Assembly (NCBI GenBank): GCA_964398215.1
Contig: CAYNNP010000001.1
Location: 30,636-94,635, forward strand
Length of the DNA: 64,000 nt
Reading direction: 5' to 3'
DNA from: CAYNNP01 sp964398215
GTDB taxonomy: Bacteria; Planctomycetota; Planctomycetia; Pirellulales; Pirellulaceae
The notes beneath the pieces are model-generated. The model saw nothing but the letters and a program-made list of their open reading frames with translations. It did not search any database and had not been told where the DNA came from. Positions 56,317 to 64,000 of the stretch are shown here, one piece after another (position 1 is the first letter of the stretch; every line of letters starts with the position of its first letter). The translations under genes and the position numbers were made by a program.

Positions 56317-57204
56317 ATGGCCAACGCAAGAGCGCTCGATAAACGACGCAAGTCAATCAAGAACATCCGCAAGATCACGCGGACGATGGAGTTGATTGCG
56401 ACTGCACGTTACAAGAAAGCGATGGATCGTGCGCAGTCCGCGACGGCTTATACCAAACAGATCACCAAGATCGTTGGTCGGTTGGCAGCAGCTGGCATGG
56501 ACGTCAAACACCCCTTGCTAGAATCCCGCGAGAATGTCGATTCAGCCCGCGTCCTGGTTCTTTCCAGCAACCGAGGTTTGTGTGGTGGATACAACGGTAG
56601 CGTCGTCCGAACCGCGTTGCCTCGAATCGCCGAACTTAGCCAACAGACCTCCGACGACACGGTGGTTGATGTTGCTGGTAAACGCGGCATCACGGGACTG
56701 AAGACAAAAGGAATCGAAGCTGCTCAGACCTTCCTGCAGTTTGAGGATCAGCCAAAATTCGATGATGTCGAAGCGATCGCCAACGATTACTTGGCTCGAT
56801 ATACAACAGGCGAGATCGATCGGCTTGATGTTGTCTACACCAAATTCATCAGTACCGCGCGGCAAGTTGCAACCATCGAAACATTGTTGCCACTGGGCTC
56901 CATCGATGTCGGCGAAGAAGACACAGAAGCAGGTGGCGGCAACTCCGAGTATGAATTCCTGCCATCAGCCAGCAGCATTTTGGATGAAGTCGTTCCGACT
57001 AGCTTCAAAGTCCGTTTGTTCAAGTGTTTCTTGGATGCAGCGGTAAGCGAGCAAGTGGCACGAATGATTGCGATGAAGGGTGCAACCGAAAGTGCTGGCG
57101 ACATGATCAAACAACTGTCGATGACCTACAATCGGGCTCGCCAAAGCCAGATCACCGGCGAGATCATGGAAATCATCGGCGGCGTAGAAGCCTTGGAAGG
57201 ATAA
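56317..57204 (+). CDS. atpG: F1Fo ATP synthase subunit gamma
   Basis: 295 residues. N-terminal helix MANARALDKRRKSIKNIRKITRTMELIATARYKKA-type sequence, SSNRGLCGGYNG near residue 87-98, and a C-terminal helix with ATESAGDMIKQLSMTYNRARQ and ITGEIMEIIGGVEAL. These are the standard gamma signatures. It forms the rotating central shaft. It sits between atpA and atpD. Confidence 0.96.
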   Translation: MANARALDKRRKSIKNIRKITRTMELIATARYKKAMDRAQSATAYTKQITKIVGRLAAAGMDVKHPLLESRENVDSARVLVLSSNRGLCGGYNGSVVRTALPRIAELSQQTSDDTVVDVAGKRGITGLKTKGIEAAQTFLQFEDQPKFDDVEAIANDYLARYTTGEIDRLDVVYTKFISTARQVATIETLLPLGSIDVGEEDTEAGGGNSEYEFLPSASSILDEVVPTSFKVRLFKCFLDAAVSEQVARMIAMKGATESAGDMIKQLSMTYNRARQSQITGEIMEIIGGVEALEG

Positions 57205-57300
57205 ACGCTGGCCAACCCGCATTCAATCGTCATCAACCGCAGCTAGCGTCTTGCGGCTCACAACACAAAAACAATTAACAACACCGCGTAGAGATAACCC

Positions 57301-58749
57301 ATGTCCACCGCAACAGAAAAAGCGACCGGCAAAGTGACTCAGGTCATCGGTTCAACCTTTGACGCCGAATTCCCCGAAGGGCAATTGCCCGATATCTACA
57401 ACGCCCTCGCAATCAAAAGCACTCACAAGGGTGTCGAAGTTGACTTGGTCGGTGAATGCCAACAGCACTTGGGCGGTGGACGCATCCGTGCGATCGCTCT
57501 GGGCTCAACCGACGGCATGATGCGTGGGATGGACGTTGTTGACTCCGGTAAACCACTGTCAGTTCCTGTTGGCCAAAAAGCGCTCGGACGTGTCTTCAAC
57601 GTCCTGGGCCAACCAATCGATAAACGTGGCGACGTGGAAGCCGATGATTATTGGCCCATCCACCGTGAAGCTCCTCCGGTCAACGAACTTTCCACTAACA
57701 CCGAGTTGTTCGAAACAGGGATCAAGGTAGTCGACCTTTTGACCCCGTTCGTTCGTGGTGGTAAAGCTGGTTTGTTCGGCGGTGCTGGTCTAGGCAAAAC
57801 GGTTATTCTGACAGAGTTGATTGCTCGAATCGCTAGTAGCCACGGTGGTTATTCAGTATTCGCAGGTGTGGGCGAACGAACTCGCGAAGGCACCGACCTC
57901 TGGTTGGAAATGCAAGAAACCGAAATCGGTTCAACCGGTCGAATGGTTATCGAACAAACCTGCATGGTCTTTGGCCAGATGAACGAACCACCTGGGTCTC
58001 GTTTGCGTGTCGCTTTGTCGGCACTGACCATGGCGGAGTTTTTCCGCGATACAACGGGTGCTGATACGCTGTTGTTTGTCGACAATATTTTCCGATTCTC
58101 ACAAGCCGGTTCGGAAGTATCCGCTCTGCTTGGACGGATGCCGTCTGCGGTTGGTTATCAGCCAACGCTGGCCACCGAAATGGGTGCTTTGCAAGAACGA
58201 ATTACGTCGACCAAGAAGGGTGCGATCACATCGGTCCAAGCCGTATACGTTCCTGCGGATGATCCGACCGACCCTGCTCCTGCAACAGCGTTTGGTCAGT
58301 TGGACGCTTTCATTTACCTTGAGCGTTCGATTTCTGAAAAAGGAATCTACCCTGCGATCGACCCGCTAGCTTCGAACTCTCGAATTCTGGATCCACAGTA
58401 CGTTGGAGATCGTCACTACACGATTGCACGACGAGTCCAAACGATCCTGCAACGATACCGCGAACTGCAAGACATCATTGCGATTCTGGGCGTCGACGAA
58501 TTGAGCGAAGAAGATAAAACGATCGTTCACCGCGCACGTCGAATCGAACGATTCCTTTCTCAGCCATTCCTCGTCGCTGAAAAGTTCATTGGCAAGCCAG
58601 GTGAGATCACATCGCTGGCAGATACCATTCGTAGTTTCGAGGAAATTTGCGATGGTAAATGGGATCACTTGCCAGAGTCGGCGTTCATGTACGTGGGCCC
58701 GATTGAGCAAGCTGAGGAACAAGCCAAGAAGATGAAGGAAAAGGGCTAA
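57301..58749 (+). CDS. atpD: F1Fo ATP synthase subunit beta
   Basis: 482 residues, full length. P-loop GGAGLGKT (160-167), catalytic-site stretch GERTREGTDLWLEM, LLFVDNIFRFSQAGSEVSALLGR with the Walker B Asp, and the DELSEEDK motif (DELSEED form). It is the catalytic subunit of F1. The gap to atpC is 3 bases. Confidence 0.97.
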   Translation: MSTATEKATGKVTQVIGSTFDAEFPEGQLPDIYNALAIKSTHKGVEVDLVGECQQHLGGGRIRAIALGSTDGMMRGMDVVDSGKPLSVPVGQKALGRVFNVLGQPIDKRGDVEADDYWPIHREAPPVNELSTNTELFETGIKVVDLLTPFVRGGKAGLFGGAGLGKTVILTELIARIASSHGGYSVFAGVGERTREGTDLWLEMQETEIGSTGRMVIEQTCMVFGQMNEPPGSRLRVALSALTMAEFFRDTTGADTLLFVDNIFRFSQAGSEVSALLGRMPSAVGYQPTLATEMGALQERITSTKKGAITSVQAVYVPADDPTDPAPATAFGQLDAFIYLERSISEKGIYPAIDPLASNSRILDPQYVGDRHYTIARRVQTILQRYRELQDIIAILGVDELSEEDKTIVHRARRIERFLSQPFLVAEKFIGKPGEITSLADTIRSFEEICDGKWDHLPESAFMYVGPIEQAEEQAKKMKEKG

Positions 58750-58752
58750 ACC

Positions 58753-59139
58753 ATGTCGATTCGCTGCGTCGTCGTCACACCCGAACGAACCGAAATCGAC
58801 ACCGAAGCCGATTCGATTGTCTTGCCGATGGTCGATGGAGAGCTTGGGGTGATGTCGAACCGCGCGCCGATGATCGGCCGACTTGGTTACGGAACCCTCA
58901 CCCTAAAAGGCTCGTCGGGCGAACAACGGTATTACATCGACGGTGGTTTTGCCCAAGTCGAAAACAACGTGGTCAATATTTTGACCAGCCGCGCGATCCC
59001 TGTCGCCGACTTGAACCGTGACGACGCACAACAGTCGCTGGACGAAGCCTTGTCGATGCCTTCGGAAACACCCGAAAAGACTAAGCTCAAGCATGACGCG
59101 CTCTCCCGAGCCCGAGGCCAACTGCGTTCGGCCCGTTAG
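58753..59139 (+). CDS. atpC: F1Fo ATP synthase subunit epsilon
   Basis: 128 residues. The N-terminal beta-sandwich is clear (VVTPERTEIDTEADSIVLPMVDGELGVMSNRAPMIG in outline, YYIDGGFAQVENN), followed by two C-terminal helices (about 92-128). It binds gamma and regulates rotation. It is the last gene of the operon; an intergenic palindromic repeat follows and may act as a transcript end. Confidence 0.95.
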   Translation: MSIRCVVVTPERTEIDTEADSIVLPMVDGELGVMSNRAPMIGRLGYGTLTLKGSSGEQRYYIDGGFAQVENNVVNILTSRAIPVADLNRDDAQQSLDEALSMPSETPEKTKLKHDALSRARGQLRSAR

Positions 59140-59160
59140 TGCACGACGGTAATTTTTCAT

Positions 59161-59275
59161 TACCCACCGTTCGTAGTACCGGCTTCAGCCGGAATAGGTT
59201 GCGCGGTAACGGACTGGACTGAAGGCGGTACTAACTACGAACGAAAACTCACAGCCTCTCCAGCCTTTTGATCGG
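59161..59275. repeat. Intergenic palindromic repeat, copy B
   Basis: Its core (59168-59243) starts CGTTCGTAGTACCGGC and ends ACTACGAACG, so the ends are inverted repeats, and it contains the hairpin CCGGCT-TC-AGCCGG. A CTCACAGCCTCTCC segment follows. About 40 bases of the core (from CACCGTTCGTAG to AGGTTGCG) are almost identical to 63837-63875. It lies after atpC, between convergent genes. Confidence 0.85.
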
Positions 59276-59308
59276 AACGCAGGCTGTTACGTTACGCGAT
59301 TTTCCCTT

Positions 59309-61213
59309 TTACGGCAGGCTCCAGATCTTTGCCGTCTTGTCGGTTGCTCCTGCGGCAATGGATTTTCCGTCCGGTGAAAACGTCACGCAAAGCACTTCGC
59401 CGGTGTGTTGAAATCCATGTGTCATTTTTCCGGTCTTCACATTCCAAAGCTTGACCGGACCTCCACGATTCCAGTCACCGTCTCCTGATGCCAGAGTACG
59501 GCCATCGGGCGAAAACGCTACCGACCAGACGTCAGCGCGATGCCCTTCAAAGTCCAATTGCAATTCCCACTTGAATGTCTCCCAGACTTTGATCCGTCCA
59601 TAGCGAATTCCAGCCGCGATATGCTCGCCATCAGGACTCACGGCAATCGATCGGACTTCGGCGATCGTCGCTGGCAGCGTCTTGAGCACGTTGCCGGTCG
59701 ACAGTTCCCAAACTTTCACGGTTCCATCTGAACTACCGGAAACCAGACGCTGCCCGTTGGGTGTGAAGGCGACAGAATTGACCCACGATCCGTGCCCTTT
59801 CAGTTCCCGCACAAGACTACCGGTCGCCGCATCCCACAGTCGAATCGTGCGATCTAAACTGCCCGAAGCGATTGTTTTGCCGTTGGGGCTAAAAGCAACA
59901 CTCATCACAGCACCGCCGTGGCCATCCAGTCGGTGTTGTATTTCCCCTGTTTTGGCATTCCACACGATCGCGGTTCGATCGTAACTGCCTGTCGCCAGTT
60001 GCTGGCCGTCGCGGCTGAATTGCACCGAAGATACCCGGTCATGATGACCCTTGAAACTCAGTTGCTCTTCACCGTTTTCGATGTCAAACACGCGGGCCAG
60101 ATAGTCGGCGGTGCCTGTTGCCAAGTGCGTTCCGGCTGGATTGAATGCGACGCCGCCGACCCACCCCGAAAGTTTGATCGATCGTTTTGCTTGAGCCTTG
60201 CGAGCGGTCGTTGATGGGATCAGATGCCCCCAAGACAACAGATGCGCGTCAGCAGGTAGCGGGTCAACAGGCTTTAGAAAACCTGCCATCACTAGCGTCC
60301 CGACGTGAAAGTAAATCGCATCGGCATCGGAAGTCGAACCGCGGTAATGTCCGAATCCACCGTCGGGGTTGCGGCAAGAAAGAGCCCACTTTGCAGCTCG
60401 CTGGATTGCCGCACGACAGTCTTCTCGGTCGCCACCTTCATGCAAAAGTGTAAACACGGCGTCGAAGGTGGCGTGTCGATCGCGTGATGGCATGTTGATC
60501 AGCCAACTTCCGTCTGGTTTCTGGTCGCGAAGAATCCTTGCAACCATTTCTTCCGACTTTGGCGTCTGCTCACCCACCAAGCTGTAGTAGTGCGAAGCGT
60601 GAAACGTCGCAGCTACGTGGTCGTTCATGAACCCTGTTTCGTCCTGAACCATCAATTCTCGGATGCCACGATCTGCTTTTTCAGGTATGGGTTGTCCGGC
60701 ACACAAATAAGCCAGCGGAAAAAAGCTTGTCGAATAGGGAGGCAGCGACTTGTAGTCTTTCTTCAGAATCTCCTCGAAAACAGGTAGCGGATTGAATCGA
60801 GGCTTGAGCCCTAGCGCATGCAGTGCGACCAATCCCTGGGTGGTGTTATAAGTACGACCTGCCGCCGATTCCGGGTCGACCGTTCCTGCGACGTTAAAAA
60901 AATCGCCGTTGCTTTTTTGTCGCGACAACAGAAACTGGCCCGTCTTGTCTTCGTGCGGCAGTTTCCATCCGAACGTTTTATGAACCGTAACGGCGTAAGT
61001 GACAGCCGCCATATCGCTATAGGCACAGTCCGACATGCCAAGGTATTCGGGATCGACGCCTGCCTGATACGAACCGTCGGTCTTCGCCGTTGCGCGATAG
61101 AATTCACGCAAGCCCTCCAGCACTTCGCTGGACGTCGGCGAAGCGGTGTCGGCCGACAAAGTATTCAGCTGGAACAAAACCAAAGAAGCCAAGAAAATGG
61201 TGAATCTGCTCAT
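59309..61213 (-). CDS. Secreted prenyltransferase/squalene-cyclase-like toroid fused to WD40 propeller
   Basis: 634 residues with a signal peptide (RFTIFLASLVLFQLNTLSA). Residues about 25-320 form an alpha/alpha-toroid with repeats like TQGLVALHALGL, DGSWLINMP and NPDGGFGHY, related to terpene cyclases but without a visible DxDD acid motif. Residues about 350-634 form seven WD40 repeats (SVQFSRDGQQLATGSYDRTAIVWNAKTG and similar units). The combination suggests a periplasmic scaffold rather than an enzyme. It is convergent with the atp operon and divergent from the DPP-IV-like gene. Confidence 0.8.
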   Translation of the reverse strand: MSRFTIFLASLVLFQLNTLSADTASPTSSEVLEGLREFYRATAKTDGSYQAGVDPEYLGMSDCAYSDMAAVTYAVTVHKTFGWKLPHEDKTGQFLLSRQKSNGDFFNVAGTVDPESAAGRTYNTTQGLVALHALGLKPRFNPLPVFEEILKKDYKSLPPYSTSFFPLAYLCAGQPIPEKADRGIRELMVQDETGFMNDHVAATFHASHYYSLVGEQTPKSEEMVARILRDQKPDGSWLINMPSRDRHATFDAVFTLLHEGGDREDCRAAIQRAAKWALSCRNPDGGFGHYRGSTSDADAIYFHVGTLVMAGFLKPVDPLPADAHLLSWGHLIPSTTARKAQAKRSIKLSGWVGGVAFNPAGTHLATGTADYLARVFDIENGEEQLSFKGHHDRVSSVQFSRDGQQLATGSYDRTAIVWNAKTGEIQHRLDGHGGAVMSVAFSPNGKTIASGSLDRTIRLWDAATGSLVRELKGHGSWVNSVAFTPNGQRLVSGSSDGTVKVWELSTGNVLKTLPATIAEVRSIAVSPDGEHIAAGIRYGRIKVWETFKWELQLDFEGHRADVWSVAFSPDGRTLASGDGDWNRGGPVKLWNVKTGKMTHGFQHTGEVLCVTFSPDGKSIAAGATDKTAKIWSLP

Positions 61214-61457
61214 ATCCGCTTTTCCTTTTGTCGAGTCGCGACATTATAGCTGAAGCTAAGCGCGCCTGGCTGAGGGATCGCGGGATGGTGCCGACCCTCG
61301 ATAGGTCGGCGTGTCCGCGTTCTCTACTCCCAACCAAACTTGTTCACGCAGGGGGCCAAACTTGTGGGAAAAGCCAAGGACATCGCCCCGGAAATTGAAA
61401 ACGCAATTAAGATGCTTGATCCACGAAAACACACAAGAATGCTGCAAGGCCGTTTTG

Positions 61458-63728
61458 ATGAATAAGTCGATTTTTGGATTTGGTTTCCTAGCGATCACTC
61501 TCTTGAACGCAAATGGTTGGTGCCAGGACACGATTGCGAAGCGGGTTGATGCGACTGTCGATCCTGCGGTTTTGACGATCGACCGAATCTACAAAACGTC
61601 AGACTTTCAGGAGAAATCTTTTTCAGGTCGCTGGGTTCAAAACGACAACGATGTCTTCCTTGTTCAGAAAAAAAAGTCGACCGAGTATCCCGGCCACCAA
61701 GACTTAGTCCGTTATGACTTAGATGGAACTGAACAGGTCATGGTTGCCGCAGCCGATCTTGTTCCCAGCGGCGAAACGAATCCGCTAAAGATCGAAGGTT
61801 ACGAACTTTCAAGCGATCAAAACTGGCTACTGATCTACACGAACTCTAAACGCGTTTGGCGAAACAACACGCGCGGCGATTATTGGATCTTGGATCGTTC
61901 GAGTCGCCAACTCAAGAAACTTGGCGGCGACATCCCGGCTTCTACCATGATGTTCGCAAAAATGGATCCGAATGCCAAGAAAGTCGCCTACGTTCACGAG
62001 AACAATATCTTTGTCCAAGACCTTTTGAGTTGGGAGATTCGTTCGCTCACGCACGGAAACGGCGAGATCATCAATGGCACCACCGACTGGGTATATGAGG
62101 AAGAACTTGGACTGCGCGATGCGTTTCGTTGGAGCCCTGATGGAAGCCGGATTGCTTACTGGCAGCTAGACACTTCTAGCGTCCCAAAATTTCCGCTGGT
62201 TAATAATACGGATTCGCTGTACCCAAAAGTGACTTGGTTTGCGTACCCCAAAGTCGGCCAGACCAACCCTAGCGCCAAAGTTGGTGTCGTCAACGTCAAT
62301 GGAAATTCAACCAGCTGGATTCCCATTCCCGGCGACCCTCGGGATCACTACTTGCCGCGAATGGAATTTGTTCCCGACACCAATCAATTGCTGATCCAGC
62401 AACTCAATCGTTTGCAAAACCAGAATCGCGTATTTCTGCATAACCAAAACCAATCGATTCAAACTATTTTGACTGAACGCGATGACGCTTGGGTCGACAT
62501 GCATAACGAAGTCTTCTGGCTTGGTGACTCTGGCCAGTTCACTTGGGCGAGCGACCGAAGTGGTTGGCGGCACATCTACCTTGCATCACTTGATTCTGAC
62601 AAAGACCCCCAGCCAGTCACCAGCGGCGAATTCGATGTGATCGAGCTATTGCATGTGGATCAGGAGGAACGACTGGCCTATTTCATCGCGTCGCCCGATG
62701 ATGCTACTCAGCGGTTCCTTTTCTCGGCTTCGTTGGATGGCAACGATCAAAAACGGATCACTCCAGCCAGCTTCAAAGGCAACAACGACTATCGTATTTC
62801 GCCCGATGGAAAATGGGCGATCCATCTTCATTCGCACGCCGACCAGCCGACCCAGACACGTCTGATTGCGCTTCCCGATCACCGCGAAGTACAAATATTG
62901 GAGGACAATCGCAAGCTGGTCGAGACATTCGAGAATCTTGACAAGCTACCAACGGAGTTCTTTCAAGTTGACATTGGTGACGGCGTCAAACTGGATGGTT
63001 GGTGCATCAAACCGCCAAATTTTGACCCCAATGCAAAGTCAAAATACCCCTTGGTGACTTATGTGTATGGCGAACCTGCGGGTTCGACTGTCCGCAACCG
63101 TTGGGGCGGATCGTCATACCTTTGGCATTTGATGTTGGCACAAAAGGGAATCGTGGTGATGAGCTTTGACAATCGAGGCACCAAAGCGCCGCGCGGTCGC
63201 GCTTTTCGCAAAAGCATCTACAAGAAGATTGGCATCTTGCCGCCGCAGGATCAAGCTGCTGCTGTCCGAGCGGTGCTAAAGAACCGACCTTATCTGGACA
63301 GCAAACGCGTAGGTGTTTGGGGCTGGAGCGGTGGTGGTTCATCCAGTTTGCAAGCGATCTTTAAGTATCCGGAAATTTACCACACGGCCCTCGCGGTTGC
63401 CCCGGTTCCCAATCAACGGTACTACGACACGATCTACCAAGAACGATACATGTCATTGCCAGAATTGAACGTCGATGGTTTTCGTGAAGGATCAGCGATC
63501 AACTTTGCCAAGAACTTGAAAGGCAACCTACTGTTGATTCATGGCACAGCGGACGACAACTGTCACTACCAGACAACCGAAATGCTGATCGATGAACTGA
63601 TCGCCCACAACAAGCAGTTCACCATGTTTGCCTATCCCAATCGGACTCATGCCGTTCGTGAGCGCAAGAACACAACACGCCACTTGAGAACCATGATGAC
63701 GAATTACCTGCTTGAAAAACTGCAGTGA
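61458..63728 (+). CDS. Secreted S9 family peptidase, DPP-IV-like
   Basis: 756 residues from the ATG at 61458, where a signal peptide begins (NKSIFGFGFLAITLLNANGWCQ); the longer frame adds 49 unrelated residues. An N-terminal propeller (about 45-500) carries DWVYEEELGLRDAFRWSPDG, the DPP-IV Glu motif that holds the substrate amino terminus. The hydrolase domain has Ser624 (GWSGGG), Asp699 or Asp700 (GTADDNCH) and His731 (NRTHAV). It would remove dipeptides from peptide N-termini in the periplasm or outside, helping peptide use. Confidence 0.92.
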   Translation: MNKSIFGFGFLAITLLNANGWCQDTIAKRVDATVDPAVLTIDRIYKTSDFQEKSFSGRWVQNDNDVFLVQKKKSTEYPGHQDLVRYDLDGTEQVMVAAADLVPSGETNPLKIEGYELSSDQNWLLIYTNSKRVWRNNTRGDYWILDRSSRQLKKLGGDIPASTMMFAKMDPNAKKVAYVHENNIFVQDLLSWEIRSLTHGNGEIINGTTDWVYEEELGLRDAFRWSPDGSRIAYWQLDTSSVPKFPLVNNTDSLYPKVTWFAYPKVGQTNPSAKVGVVNVNGNSTSWIPIPGDPRDHYLPRMEFVPDTNQLLIQQLNRLQNQNRVFLHNQNQSIQTILTERDDAWVDMHNEVFWLGDSGQFTWASDRSGWRHIYLASLDSDKDPQPVTSGEFDVIELLHVDQEERLAYFIASPDDATQRFLFSASLDGNDQKRITPASFKGNNDYRISPDGKWAIHLHSHADQPTQTRLIALPDHREVQILEDNRKLVETFENLDKLPTEFFQVDIGDGVKLDGWCIKPPNFDPNAKSKYPLVTYVYGEPAGSTVRNRWGGSSYLWHLMLAQKGIVVMSFDNRGTKAPRGRAFRKSIYKKIGILPPQDQAAAVRAVLKNRPYLDSKRVGVWGWSGGGSSSLQAIFKYPEIYHTALAVAPVPNQRYYDTIYQERYMSLPELNVDGFREGSAINFAKNLKGNLLLIHGTADDNCHYQTTEMLIDELIAHNKQFTMFAYPNRTHAVRERKNTTRHLRTMMTNYLLEKLQ

Positions 63729-63807
63729 AACGAAGGGAGTTTGTTGATTCATTCAGTCACCAGCGCTCTTTTGTGCTTTAGCTGAGGACCGCACAAGAAG
63801 CTGTGTC

Positions 63808-63960
63808 GGCCTCCGAGGCTGTGATTTTTTACTGCCCACCGTTCGTAGTACCGGCTTCAGCCGGAATAGGTTGCGGGTAACGGACCGGATTCCGCCTGAA
63901 TTCAGGCGGTACTACAATCAAAAAACTCACGACCTCTCCGGCCTATTTTTAGGCCGGAGC
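63808..63960. repeat. Intergenic palindromic repeat, copy C (longest)
   Basis: It begins GGCCTCCGAGGCTGTGATTT and ends near AAAAACTCACGACCTCTCC, which are imperfect inverted ends. The inside has two hairpins (CCGGCT-TC-AGCCGG and CCGCCTGAATTCAGGCGG) flanked by GTAGTAC/GTACTAC. A perfect hairpin CCGGCCT-ATTTTT-AGGCCGG closes the right side (63938-63957). It shares its core with copy B and its ends with 30399-30423. It may terminate the DPP-IV transcript. Confidence 0.85.
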
Positions 63961-64000
63961 GACGGTCTTGATTTGGGTCAACAGGTCCGGTCGAAAATCT

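Overview
The window looks like a chromosomal segment of a planctomycete, most likely of the Pirellulaceae (Rhodopirellula and relatives). The grounds are a giant surface-type protein with a LEPR-XLL-like N-terminal motif and a DUF4347 domain, an SHD1-domain protein, a redoxin/cytochrome c/copper-monooxygenase-like fusion, a DUF3467 protein, a squalene-cyclase-like toroid fused to WD40 repeats, and mostly weak ribosome-binding sites. Base composition appears near balanced. I saw no rRNA, tRNA, CRISPR array or complete insertion sequence.

Layout. 1-5417 (minus): a large AsmA-like protein running off the left edge, a GT-C-like membrane protein and a GT2 polyprenyl-phosphate glycosyltransferase (envelope functions). 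5565-14020 (minus): a compact operon, read tolC-like > secA-like > hlyD > GAF-hlyD > M50 peptidase/lipoyl fusion. Divergently on the plus strand are a stand-alone receiver protein (14316-14765) and a 4705-residue giant protein (14946-29063) carrying 18 tandem repeats of about 158 residues. 29143-30828: an orphan gene, a decayed comM fragment and a small CxxC protein. 31096-36458 (plus): a second GAF-hlyD > hlyD > M50 set, paralogous to the first. 36771-37867: DUF3467 and LURP-one-like proteins. 38431-43525: a one-module NRPS (C-A-PCP) translationally coupled to two alpha/beta hydrolases with unusual nucleophile positions. 43631-50604: a YugP-like metallopeptidase, an SHD1 protein, the redoxin/cytochrome fusion, an aldo/keto reductase, a TIM-barrel isomerase and a DUF4912 protein. 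51142-59139: a complete F1Fo ATP synthase operon (atpZ, atpI-like, a, c, b, delta, alpha, gamma, beta, epsilon). 59309-63728: a toroid/WD40 protein and a DPP-IV-like peptidase, flanked by copies of an intergenic palindromic repeat.

The main hypothesis is that the two HlyD/GAF-HlyD/M50 sets, together with the TolC-like channel and a shortened SecA-like ATPase, form an export or surface-display apparatus for giant planctomycete proteins such as the one encoded between them. The sequence directly shows the gene order, the translational coupling, the domain fusions and the conserved motifs. The transport role and the choice of substrate are inference.

Coordinates of several genes were shortened from the longest open frame, because the extra N-terminus is only a readthrough of the preceding gene in another frame or because a signal peptide or membrane segment starts at an internal ATG.
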